DNA from: Amycolatopsis sp. 195334CR
Lineage (GTDB): Bacteria; Actinomycetota; Actinomycetes; Mycobacteriales; Pseudonocardiaceae
Length of the DNA: 64,000 nt
Assembly (NCBI RefSeq): GCF_017309385.1
Contig: NZ_JAFJMJ010000002.1
Location: 620,001-684,000 of the forward strand
Direction of reading: 5' to 3'
Shown here one piece after another: positions 51,989-60,187 of the stretch. How positions within the stretch are numbered: the stretch's first letter is position 1; each line of letters starts with the position of its first letter. The notes under the pieces were generated by a model. The model did no database searches. It worked only from the letters and a program-made list of their open reading frames with translations, and had not been told where the DNA came from. The position numbers and the translations under genes were made by a program.

Positions 51989-52627
51989 ATGGCGGTGCGA
52001 GGACCGGGACGGCCCGGAGCGGACGCGCGTCCGGCGCCGTCGGAGAAGGAGGTGCTCCGCGGCGGCATGGAGGCCTTCGCCGAGCTGGGTTACGACCGGA
52101 CCTCGGCGCGGGAGCTGGCCAGGCGGCTCGGCGTCAGCCACAACTTCATCAACGACCGCTACGGGTCGAAGGCCAGCTTCTGGCGGGCGGTGGTGGACTC
52201 GGCGCTCGAAGGCGACCAGGGGGAGCGGCAGCAACTGCTCGACGCCGATTTGGACGACGCCGAGCTGGTGCGCGCGGTGATCACGCACTTCTACCAGGCG
52301 GCGGTCGAAGCGCCGCTGCTCGGCCGCCTGCTCGCCGACGAGTTCGGCCGCGAGTCCGAGCGGCTGGACTACCTGTACGAGAAGTACGTGGCGCCGACGT
52401 TCTGGCCCCTGGTCCCCGCGGTCGAACGGCTCATGGCGGCGGGGCGCATGCGCACGGTGCCGGTGGACGTGTTGTTCTTCGCCGTGATCAGCCCGGTGGC
52501 CGGCTTGGTGCAACTGCCGCTGGCGCACCGGCTCGGCCGGGCTCGGCCGGTGACCAGGGAAACGCAGGAACGCACCGCCAGGGAACTCGCGGACCTGATC
52601 ACGGACGGCCTGCTCGGCCGCGAGTGA
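51989..52627 (+). CDS. TetR family transcriptional regulator
   Basis: 212 residues from ATG 51989 with GGAGGAGGG three bases upstream. HTH about 20-65 ([39 protein letters not shown]), then a C-terminal ligand domain with a long helical [20 protein letters not shown]. Divergent from the SDR at 50940-51881; with the twin operators between, it probably represses that gene and itself. Its 3' end faces the decayed block. Confidence 0.9.
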   Translation: MAVRGPGRPGADARPAPSEKEVLRGGMEAFAELGYDRTSARELARRLGVSHNFINDRYGSKASFWRAVVDSALEGDQGERQQLLDADLDDAELVRAVITHFYQAAVEAPLLGRLLADEFGRESERLDYLYEKYVAPTFWPLVPAVERLMAAGRMRTVPVDVLFFAVISPVAGLVQLPLAHRLGRARPVTRETQERTARELADLITDGLLGRE

Positions 52628-52636
52628 GGCGGTGGG

Positions 52637-53361
52637 CTACCGGGCGCACCAGCCGCCGTCGACGTGGAGTTCGGTGCCGGTGGTGTAGGTGGAATCGGGG
52701 CCGCCCAGGTAGGCCACGGCCGCGGCGACCTCCGCCGCGCGGCCCAGGCGCATCGGGGTATTGGCCAGCATGGCGGCGTGGCGTTCGGTGTTCCCGTACC
52801 GCTCCAGCAGCGGGCGCGTGCCGATGAAACCGGGGACGACGGTGTTCACCCGGACCCCAGCGGTCGCCCAGTGCAGTGCCGCGTTCTTGGTCATGGCCGC
52901 ACCGCGCCCTTCGCCGCCGCGTAGGAGAAGCTGTTGCCCAGGCCGCCGGTGTGGCCCAGGATCGAGCCGACGTTGACGATCGCGCCACCGCCCGAGCGTT
53001 CGAGGAGCGGACCGGCGTGCTTCATGCCCAGCCAGGTCCCCAGCTGGTCGATCGCGACGACCTGGTCCCACCGCTCCCGGCTTTCGGTTTCCACCGTGCC
53101 CAGGCTGCCGACGCCCGCGTTGTTCACCAGGACGTGCAGCGAGCCGATCTGGGCGACGACACGCACCCAGTCGTCCTCTTCGGCGACATCGAGCTTCAGC
53201 GCGGTGCCGCCGAGCCGCTCGGCCAGCCGCGTGCACGCGTCCACGTCGACGTCGGTGAGCACGAGCGACGCGCCCTCCTCGGCGAGGCGTTCGGCGATCG
53301 CCGTGCCCAGGCCGCCGGTGGCGCCGGTGAGCAGGACGTTCTTCCCGCCGAATCGGCGCAT
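52637..53361 (-). pseudogene. SDR gene with a one-base frameshift
   Basis: From 53361 the frame encodes a normal SDR (LLTGATGGLGTAIAE, LVNNAGVG, VNVGSILGHTGG, YAAAKGAV) but stops just after the catalytic Lys near 52892. The remaining part continues in another frame (MTKNAALHWATAGVRVN, VPGFIGTRPLLERYG and the end TGTELHVDGGWCAR at 52637). Inserting one base around 52895-52899 (GTGCGGCCATG to GTGCGGGCCATG) restores a full 242-residue SDR. This is either a recent frameshift or a sequencing error. Confidence 0.85.
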
Positions 53362-53362
53362 G

Positions 53363-53867
53363 TCACACCGCCGTGTAACCGCCGTCGACCGGGATCGCGG
53401 CCCCGGTGACGAACGACGCTTCGGGCGAGAGCGCGAACGCGACGGCCGCCGCGATCTCCGCCGGTTCGGCGGGCCGCGCGAGCGGTGGGCTCACCCGGCC
53501 CGCGATGGCGGTCCGCGGCTCGGGGCGGAGGGCGGGGTCGGCGGCGCTGTTGGCGGCCAGGCCGGTGGCGACCAGCCCCGGGCAGACGCAGTTGGCCCGG
53601 ATTCCCCGGTCCGCGTACTCGGCGGCGAGCCCGCGGGTCAGCGCGAGCACCCCGCCCTTGGTCGCCCGCGCAGGTGACCAACCCGTCGAGCCCGCCCCAT
53701 TCCGTTGCCACCGCGGCGAAAGCGGCGTCGACGGAGGCGGGATCGGCGACATCGCACCGCGCGGGCCCGGTCAGGTCCAGTGCCGCCACCTCCGCGCCAT
53801 CCGCGGCCAGCCGGTCGGCGACCGCGCGGCCGATCCCGCTCCCCGCGCCGGTGACCACCACCCTCAT
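53363..53867 (-). pseudogene. SDR gene with an internal deletion
   Basis: The N-terminal part (VVTGAGSGIGRAVADRLAA ... GLDGLVTCAG) starts at ATG 53867 and ends at a junction near 53668. It then continues out of frame as ATKGGVLALTRGLAAEYADR, PGLVATGLAANSAADP and ends GAAIPVDGGYTAV. About 70 residues between NAG and the YxxxK are missing, including the catalytic Ser and Tyr. The gene starts four bases from the MFS remnant and would have been in the same operon. Confidence 0.85.
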
Positions 53868-54483
53868 CGCCGCACCTCGGGCACCGCGGGTTCGCCCTCC
53901 CGCAGCGTGCTGGTCGAGGTCTCGCGCATGGTCGCGATGACCGCGAGCCCGACGAGCGCGGCGAACACGGCGTAGAAGGCCGGAGCCAGCGTGATGCCGG
54001 TGACCGCGACCAGCCAGGTGCAGACCAGCGACACGATCCCCGTGCCGACCACCCCGCCGATGTTGAACCCGAGCGCGACGCCGGTGTAGCGGACGCGGGT
54101 CGGGAACAGTTCGGAGTACTGGGTGTAGACCACGCCCTGCTGGATGCTGAAGGGGATGTTCAGCACCAGCGCGGCGGCGATCGCCAGCGGGAGCGAACCC
54201 TGCTGCATCAACCAGAAGCACGGCGGCCTTGTGCTCGCGGAAGACCTCGGTCAGCGGTGCCGCCTCCTCCACCATTTCCAGGAACAGCGGGGAATCCTCG
54301 ACGCGCATCCGGTAGAGGACGGCGAGCACCAGCAGTGGCGCGGCGAGCAGGAACGGGACCCGCTACCCCCAGGCGCTCAGCTGCTCGGCCGTGGTGACCG
54401 CGCTGAGGGTGCCGACCGTCGCGGCCGCGGCGGCGAGGCCCAGTGAGATGCCGACGGAGGTCGCCGAGCCGAAGAAGCCGCGC
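53864..54483 (-). pseudogene. MFS (MHS family) transporter remnant
   Basis: Three pieces of a metabolite:H+ symporter-like protein. The 5' piece begins abruptly near 54483 (GFFGSATSVGISLGLAAA). It has an in-frame TAG at 54363-54365 where W-G-W-R-V-P-F is expected. The next segment VEDSPLFLEMVEEAAPLTEV runs to a junction near 54213, after which WLMQQGSLPLAIAAAL and YTQYSELFPTRVRYTGVALG appear in another frame. About 85 residues are deleted at that junction and the N-terminal third is absent. Confidence 0.85.
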
Positions 54484-54736
54484 CGCCTGCAGTTCATCGA
54501 CTGGTGGCGTGGTGAGCACGCCGAGCTGACCTATCCGCTGCCCGGCCTGCGCTCGTGGCGGCACACCGCGGTCGGAGGGCTGGGACGGGCTGTCGGTGCT
54601 CGGCTTCGACGACGAGCGGGCCGCGTGCGCCGCCCTGGCCAGTCCGGAGTGGACGGCCGCGGTGCGTCACGTCGGGTCGATGCGCGGCAAGCGGATCGCG
54701 CTGCTCGGCGAAGAGCGGGAAATGTTCCGCTCGTGA
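54481..54736 (+). pseudogene. EthD-domain protein remnant
   Basis: The plus-strand reading starts without a start codon at the junction (QFIDWWRGEHAELTYPLPG, LRSWRHTAV) and shifts frame near 54575 by one extra G, after which GWDGLSVLGFDDERAACAAL and SPEWTAAVRHVGSMRGKRI follow to the TGA at 54734-54736. EthD proteins are small catabolic accessory proteins. The stop overlaps the ligase start codon, so the original genes were coupled. Confidence 0.75.
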
Positions 54737-56113
54737 AGGAACTAGCAGCCGAACTGGCGGACCGGGCGGCGGCGGACCCGGACGCCGTGGTCGCGATCGA
54801 CGGGACCGGCGTGCACACCGCCGGTGCGGTGGCCGGCGCCGCGCACCGCCTCGCCGCGGTGCTGGCGGAGTTGTCCGGGCCGCGGCCGACGCTGATGGTG
54901 CAGGCGGACAACCGACGCGCTCGTGGTGTCCCCGGAGACCTTCGAGGGCTGGGAAATCGGGGCGCGCTTCGGGGCGCCGACCGCGGTGCTCGACGGCTGG
55001 TGCGCCACCGGTGCCCGGCGGGAGCACGCCGATCGCTGGGCCGGGGGCGTGGTGATCGGGTTGACCTCGGGCTCCACCGGCCGCGCCAAGGGCGTGGTGC
55101 AGAGCGAGGCGTCGCTGCGTTACGCGGGCCGGAGCACCATCGACGCGGTCGGGCTGCGGCCCGGCGACCCGGTCGCCGCGCTGGTGCCGCTGTCCTCGGC
55201 CGCGGCGGTCTGCTTCGGCCTCTACCTCCCGCTCCTGCTCGGCGGGCCGATCCTGCTGCTGGAGCGCTGGGATCCCGCGGCGGCGGTGCGGTTGATGGCC
55301 GAGCACCGGGCGCGGTGGACGATGTGCGTGCCGACGATGGCCCTCCAGATGGGCGCGGCGGCCGACCGGGACGGGGCACTGACCGCGATGACCGCGATGA
55401 CGGTCGGCGGCGGGCCGATGGACGCTGGTGCGCTGGGCCGGGCCGAACGCCGCCTGGGCACCCGGATCCTGCGTGTCTTCGGCATGTCCGAATGCCTGGG
55501 GCACACGACTTCGCTGCCATCGGACGACGAGGGGCGGCGGCTGGGCACCGACGGGATTCCCTTTCCCGGCACGGTCCTGCGTGCGGTCGACGAAGCGGGT
55601 GAACCCGTTCCCGGCGGCGAAATCGGCCGGGCCCAGGTCCGCGGGCCTTCGCTGTTCACCGGGTACGCGCAGGCGGGCAGGGCGGTCCCGCCGGACCTCA
55701 CCGAGGACGGGTTCCTGCCCACCGGGGACCTGATGGAGATCCACGCCGACGGCACGGTTTCGGTGAAGGGACGGGAAAAGGACATCATCATCCGGGGCGG
55801 GCGCAACGTCGACGTCACCGAAATCGAGAGCGCGATCGCGCGGCACCCCGAGGCGCAACAGGTCTGCGTCGTCCCGGTGCCCGACGAGGTTCTGGGCGAG
55901 CGGATCGCCGCGCTGCTGGTGACCGAACGCCGGAACCTGGGCCTGGAGGAGATCCAGCGCCACCTCGCCGGTGAGGGACTGGCCAAGGGCAAGTGGCCGG
56001 AGTACGTCTTCCGCGTCGACGCGCTGCCGCAGAACCAGGTGGGCAAGCTCGCCCGCCGGGAAGCCGCCGAACTGGCCGAGGAGTTGAGGAAAGCGTGCGT
56101 GCCTTCCGGATGA
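54733..56113 (+). pseudogene. Acyl-CoA synthetase/AMP-ligase with an internal deletion
   Basis: GTG 54733 begins a normal N-terminus (LAAELADRAAADPDAVVAID) that ends at a junction near 54911. From there TDALVVSPETFEGWEIGARF continues in another frame with all downstream motifs: GLTSGSTGRAKG (phosphate loop), FGMSECLGHT, DGFLPTGDL, IIIRGGRNVDVTE and the Lys in QNQVGKLARRE. A segment of perhaps 40 or more residues is lost. Translation of the large downstream part from GTG/ATG 54923 would give a truncated protein. Confidence 0.82.
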
Positions 56114-57123
56114 CCGGGGTGGGCACCGCCGCGCTGGTGGACGTGCCCGAGCCGGTGCCGGGACCCGGTGAGGTCCGGCTCGACGTGCTGGCGGTCGGGG
56201 TGTGCCGGTCGGATCTCACGGTGCTGGCCAGGGGCGGTTACCCGCTCCCGTTCACGTTCGGGCACGAGGTCTGCGGACGCGTCGCCGCGCTCGGCCCGGG
56301 GCGCCATCCGGTCGCGCTCGGCGACCAGGTGGTGGTCCACGCGCCCCACGGTTGCGGGGAGTGCGCGCGGTGCGTCCGCGGTGAGGCCAACTACTGCGAC
56401 CGCGGCCGGTCCCTCACCGCGGCGGGCCTCGGCCTCGGGCTCGACGGCGGCATGGCCGAAGCCGTCACGGTCGATTCGAGGAAGCTGGTCGCGGCCGACG
56501 GCCTCGATCCGGTCCACGCCTCGGTGCTCGCGGACGCGGGGCTCACCTCGTACCACGCCGTCGCCGGATCGCTGCCGCTGCTGGCCGAGCCCGACGCCGT
56601 CGCGGTGGTGATCGGGGTCGGCGGCCTCGGGCACCTCGCGATCAAGGTCCTCGACGCCTTGACCGGGGCACACGTGATCGCGGTGGACACCCGGGAAAGC
56701 TCCCTGGAGCTGGCCCGGGCGCAGGGCGTGCGCACGGCGGTCAAGCTCGACTCGGCTGCCGAGGCCGTCACCACGGCCACCGGCGGACGCGGTGCCGACG
56801 TCGTCTTCGACTTCGCCGCCGCGCCGAGCAGCGTCGACCTCGCGCCTCAGTTGTTGCGCGTGGCGGGGGATCTGGTCGTCGTCGGCAGTGGGGGCGGGAT
56901 CCTGCCGGTGGTCAAACCCGGCCCGCTGCCCTCGGGATGCCGGATCCGGCTGCCGTTCTGGGGATCGCGCGACGAACTGGCCGAGGTCGTCGCGCTCGCC
57001 CGGCGCGGCTCGCTGCCGGTGCGCACCGAGGTGTTCGGCCTGGCCGAAGCGGACCGCGTGTTCGCCCTGCTGAAGGCCGGGGAGATCACCGGACGGGCGG
57101 TGCTCGACCCCCGGCGGGGTTAG
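56095..57123 (+). CDS. Zinc-dependent alcohol dehydrogenase
   Basis: 342 residues from GTG 56095 (GGAAAG upstream), overlapping the ligase remnant by 19 bases. The catalytic zinc site is GVCRSDLTVLA with FTFGHEVCG, the structural zinc site CGECARCVRGEANYC, and the cofactor fold VIGVGGLGHLAIKVLDAL. Unlike the preceding five genes it is intact. The TetR gene on the opposite strand ends four bases into it. It may oxidise an alcohol in the same catabolic route; substrate unknown. Confidence 0.92.
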   Translation: MRAFRMTGVGTAALVDVPEPVPGPGEVRLDVLAVGVCRSDLTVLARGGYPLPFTFGHEVCGRVAALGPGRHPVALGDQVVVHAPHGCGECARCVRGEANYCDRGRSLTAAGLGLGLDGGMAEAVTVDSRKLVAADGLDPVHASVLADAGLTSYHAVAGSLPLLAEPDAVAVVIGVGGLGHLAIKVLDALTGAHVIAVDTRESSLELARAQGVRTAVKLDSAAEAVTTATGGRGADVVFDFAAAPSSVDLAPQLLRVAGDLVVVGSGGGILPVVKPGPLPSGCRIRLPFWGSRDELAEVVALARRGSLPVRTEVFGLAEADRVFALLKAGEITGRAVLDPRRG

Positions 57124-57686
57124 GGCACCCCGACCAGGCGGAGGGCGAAGTCGCTGTACTGCCAGACGACCGCGTCCTCGCTGTGCTCGCCGCCGTCGCG
57201 GTACCAGGCGGAGACGCCCATGCCCAGGTCCAGCACGGCGTAGGAGGCCAGCCGCACGGAGGTGACGGTGAAGACGCCCGCGTCGACGCCGGCCTGGACG
57301 ATGGCGCGGAAGCACGATTCGTATTCGGCGCGGAGGTCGAGCACCCGGCCGCGGTGGGGCTCGCGGAGGCTGCGGATCTCGCGGTTCCCGACAAAGGCCT
57401 CCAGCCGGTGGCGGGCGTGGTAGCGGACGTGGGCCTCGGTCGCGCGGCGCAGCCGTTCGGCCGGATCGGTGGTGGCGGCGACGGCGGTGTGGTGCGCCGC
57501 GAGCAGCTGCTCCATGGTGCCGGTCATGATCCGGGCGAGGATGTCCTGTTTGGACTCGACGTGCTTGTACAGGCTCGGCCCGCGCATGCCGACCGCCGCG
57601 CCGATGTCGGTCATCGTGGTGGCCTCGTAGCCCTTGCCGGTGAACAGCTCGAGCGCGGCCTCGCGGATGCCGTCGAATCGGTCCAC
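57120..57686 (-). CDS. TetR family transcriptional regulator
   Basis: 188 residues from GTG 57686 (GGAGGA upstream). HTH about 5-52: DGIREAALELFTGKGYEA, then TTMTDIGAAVGMRGPSLYKH and VESKQDIL. The ligand domain resembles that of regulators of acyl-CoA metabolism (KstR2/FadR-type length). Divergent from the acyl-CoA dehydrogenase gene; the intervening 112 bases hold two inverted repeats. A longer start at ATG 57752 would overlap them, so it is less likely. Confidence 0.88.
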   Translation of the reverse strand: MDRFDGIREAALELFTGKGYEATTMTDIGAAVGMRGPSLYKHVESKQDILARIMTGTMEQLLAAHHTAVAATTDPAERLRRATEAHVRYHARHRLEAFVGNREIRSLREPHRGRVLDLRAEYESCFRAIVQAGVDAGVFTVTSVRLASYAVLDLGMGVSAWYRDGGEHSEDAVVWQYSDFALRLVGVP

Positions 57687-57731
57687 CCGGTCCTCCTCGG
57701 CTAATCGTAGGTAGCCGATCGTAGCTCGGCA

Positions 57732-57781
57732 TTGACGATAAAGCGATCTCATGCCTATCGTCAGGCTAACGGTCATTAGCC
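57732..57781 (+). promoter_or_regulatory. Promoter with two inverted repeats before the acyl-CoA dehydrogenase
   Basis: TTGACG (57732-57737) and TATCGT (57756-57761), 18 bases apart, are a good -35/-10 pair. The perfect 8-bp inverted repeat TGACGATA (57733) / TATCGTCA (57756-57763) covers both boxes, and GGCTAA-CGGTCA-TTAGCC (57764-57781) covers the start region. Both fit TetR binding that would block transcription. Confidence 0.6.
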
Positions 57782-57798
57782 GAACGGCAGGAGAGGCC

Positions 57799-58971
57799 AT
57801 GACAGGGCTCGTGGAGCGCACCGCGGCGTTCGTCCGCGACGTGGTGATCCCGGTGGAGGAGCGCCACCGCGGCGTGGTGACCTCCGACGAGGTGCGCGTC
57901 GAACTGCAGAACGCGGCGAAGGCGGCGGGCGTCTTCGCGCCGCACGTGTCGAAGGAGTACGGCGGGCACGGGCTGGACATGCGTGCGCGGGCGGCGGTGT
58001 TCGAGGAGGCCGGGTACTCGCTGCTCGGCCCGCTGGCGCTGAACATCGCCGCGCCGGACGAGGGCAACACGCACCTGCTCGAAGTGGTCGCCACCGAACG
58101 GCAGCGGGAGACCTACCTGCGGCCGCTCGCGGCGGGGGAGATCCGGTCGTGCTTCGCGATGACCGAACCCGCGCCGGGAGCCGGCTCGGACCCGGGCGCG
58201 CTGACCACCAGGGCGACGCGGGTCGACGGGGGCTGGCGGATCGACGGGCACAAGTGGTTCATCACCGGCGCGGACGGCGCCGCGGTCACCATCTGCATGG
58301 CCCGCACCTCCGGTGAACCGGGCGAAACCGGTGGCGCGACGATGTTCCTGGTCGACGCGGACAATCCCGGGATGAAGACGGTCCGGCACATCGACACGCT
58401 CGACGAAAGCCTCTACGGCGGGCACGTGGAGCTGGTGTTCGACCACTGCGTGGTGCCCGACGACGCGGTGCTCGGCGAGGTCGACGAAGGGTTCCGGTAC
58501 GCGCAGGTCCGGCTGGGGCCGGCGCGGATGACGCACTGCATGCGCTGGCTCGGCATCGCGCGGCGGGCACAGGACATCGCCGTCGCGCGGGCCGCGGAGC
58601 GGCGGCTGTTCGGCTCCCGGCTGGGCGAACTCGGCATGGTGCAGCAAATGATCGCGGACAACGAGATCGACATCGCCGCCTCGCGCGGGCTGATCCGGCA
58701 GGCGTGCGAGGAACTCGACGCGGGGCGGTCGGCCGCCCAGTCCACCTCGATCGCCAAGACCTTCTGCGCGGAGGCGATCTGGCGGGTGGTCGACCGCTCG
58801 GTGCAGATCTGCGGTTCGCTCGGCATCTCCGGGGACGTCCTGCTCGGCCGGTTCCTGCGCGAGGTGCGGCCGTTCCGCATCTACGACGGGCCGTCGGAGA
58901 CCCACCGGTGGTCCATCGCCCGGCGGGTGCTGCGCCGCCACGACCAGGGAGGCCGGAGTGGACGGTCTTGA
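57799..58971 (+). CDS. Acyl-CoA dehydrogenase
   Basis: 390 residues from ATG 57799 (AGGAGAGG upstream). Flavoprotein signatures: FAMTEPAPGAGSDPGA and KWFITGADGAA for FAD, and the C-terminal QICGSLGISGDVLLGRFLRE and RIYDGPSETHRWSIAR. The extended shape matches FadE-type dehydrogenases found beside an aminoglycoside-phosphotransferase-like protein (the ACAD10/11 pairing). It oxidises an acyl-CoA to the 2-enoyl-CoA. It overlaps the next gene by 14 bases. Confidence 0.94.
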   Translation: MTGLVERTAAFVRDVVIPVEERHRGVVTSDEVRVELQNAAKAAGVFAPHVSKEYGGHGLDMRARAAVFEEAGYSLLGPLALNIAAPDEGNTHLLEVVATERQRETYLRPLAAGEIRSCFAMTEPAPGAGSDPGALTTRATRVDGGWRIDGHKWFITGADGAAVTICMARTSGEPGETGGATMFLVDADNPGMKTVRHIDTLDESLYGGHVELVFDHCVVPDDAVLGEVDEGFRYAQVRLGPARMTHCMRWLGIARRAQDIAVARAAERRLFGSRLGELGMVQQMIADNEIDIAASRGLIRQACEELDAGRSAAQSTSIAKTFCAEAIWRVVDRSVQICGSLGISGDVLLGRFLREVRPFRIYDGPSETHRWSIARRVLRRHDQGGRSGRS

Positions 58972-59962
58972 TCTGCCCGCGCTGGAGCGGTTCTTCGGCG
59001 AGCACGTGCCGGGGTTCGCCGGTGGGCTGAGCGCGGAACTGGTGCAGGGCGGGCGGTCGAACCTGACCTTCGTGCTCGCCGACGGCCGCCGGCGCTGGAT
59101 CCTGCGGCGGCCGCCACTGGGCGAGCTGACGCCGTCGGCGCACGACATGGGCCGCGAGTACCGGGTCGTCGCCGCGCTGGCGGGCAGCGGGGTGCCGGTC
59201 GCCGGTGCGGTGGCGCTGGCCGGGCCCGAGGTGCTCGGCGTGCCGTTCTCCGTGGTGGAGCACGTGGACGGGCGGGTGATCCGCACGACCGGCGAACTGC
59301 ACGCGCTCGCCCCGGCCGAGATCACGCGCTGCGCGCACGCCGTGGTCGACGTGCTGGCCCGCCTGCACGAGGTCGAGCCGCGGGCGGTGGGCCTGGCGGA
59401 CTTCGGGCGGCCGGAGGGGTACCTGGGCAGGCAGGTGCGACGCTGGTACGACCAGTGGGAGCGGGTGCGGACCCGCTCGCTGGCCGATCTCGACACCCTG
59501 CGCGAACGCCTGGCCGAGGCGTGCCCGGCGGAAAGCGGGGCCTCGATCGTGCACGGGGACTACCGCATCGACAACACCATTCTCGACGGCGACGACGCCG
59601 GTGTGGTGCGCGCGGTGGTGGACTGGGAGATGGCCACCCTCGGCGACCCGCTCGCCGATCTCGGGCTGCACCTGGTCTACGCCGATCCCGCGTTCGCGCC
59701 GGTGCTGGCGGGCGCCGCCGCCTCCACCAGCGACCGCCTGCCGTCACCGGACGACCTCGCCGAGCGGTACGCGCGGGCCAGCGGTCGCGATCTGGCGAAC
59801 CTGCGCTTCTACCTGGGACTGGGGTACTTCAAGATCGCGGTGATCGCGGAGGGCATCCACGCCCGGCACCGCAAGGGCCTGACCCGCGGGGAGGGCTTCG
59901 AGCACGTCGGTGCCGCCGTCGCCCCGCTCGCCGCGGCGGGCCTGCGGGCACTGGCAAGTTGA
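58958..59962 (+). CDS. APH-family phosphotransferase (ACAD-associated)
   Basis: 334 residues from GTG 58958. Kinase-like fold: GGRSNLTFVLADG, RRWILRRPP (ATP Lys region), the catalytic IVHGDYRIDNTILD with Brenner Asp, and VDWEMATLGDPLADLG for metal binding. Fused or paired with acyl-CoA dehydrogenases (as ACAD10/11 in animals), this family phosphorylates 4-hydroxyacyl-CoAs in the breakdown of hydroxy acids. Coupling to the dehydrogenase gene supports that role here. Confidence 0.9.
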   Translation: MDGLDLPALERFFGEHVPGFAGGLSAELVQGGRSNLTFVLADGRRRWILRRPPLGELTPSAHDMGREYRVVAALAGSGVPVAGAVALAGPEVLGVPFSVVEHVDGRVIRTTGELHALAPAEITRCAHAVVDVLARLHEVEPRAVGLADFGRPEGYLGRQVRRWYDQWERVRTRSLADLDTLRERLAEACPAESGASIVHGDYRIDNTILDGDDAGVVRAVVDWEMATLGDPLADLGLHLVYADPAFAPVLAGAAASTSDRLPSPDDLAERYARASGRDLANLRFYLGLGYFKIAVIAEGIHARHRKGLTRGEGFEHVGAAVAPLAAAGLRALAS

Positions 59963-59988
59963 AAACGATAATCATTTCGTACTAGACT
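59959..59988 (+). promoter_or_regulatory. Promoter and Zur-like operator of rpmJ
   Basis: TTGAAA (59959-59964) and TAGACT (59983-59988), 18 bases apart, form the promoter. Between them the imperfect palindrome TGAAAACGATAATCATTTCGTA (59960-59981; core GAAAACGATAATCATTTC) resembles the actinobacterial Zur box with its central GATAATCAT. Zur would repress until zinc is scarce. Confidence 0.65.
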
Positions 59989-60016
59989 GCCGGTGGAACT
60001 CGGGAAGGGAAGCCGG

Positions 60017-60139
60017 ATGAAGGTGCGGAAGTCGTTGCGCTCGCTGAAGAACAAGCCGGGCTCGCAGGTGGTGCGCCGCCACGGCAAGACGTTCGTGATC
60101 AACAAGAAGAACCCGAAGTACAAGGCCCGCCAGGGCTGA
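60017..60139 (+). CDS. rpmJ: Ribosomal protein bL36, zinc-independent form
   Basis: 40 residues, [20 protein letters not shown] with the end KYKARQG, the YkgO-like C-minus type of bL36. No cysteine is present, so the zinc ribbon of the standard form is lost. Such paralogues replace the zinc-binding bL36 during zinc limitation and are controlled by Zur, consistent with the operator just upstream. GGAAGGGAAG precedes ATG 60017. Confidence 0.95.
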   Translation: MKVRKSLRSLKNKPGSQVVRRHGKTFVINKKNPKYKARQG

Positions 60140-60187
60140 CCGGTCCGCGCACCGCGCAGGTCGAGGTGGTAGTAGGTGTCGCGGCCA

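Noticed and set aside
55222..57732. 836-codon open frame antisense to ligase and alcohol dehydrogenase
   Set aside because: No recognisable domain, and it spans two genes with clear motifs on the other strand; its last part is only the TetR region read in another frame.
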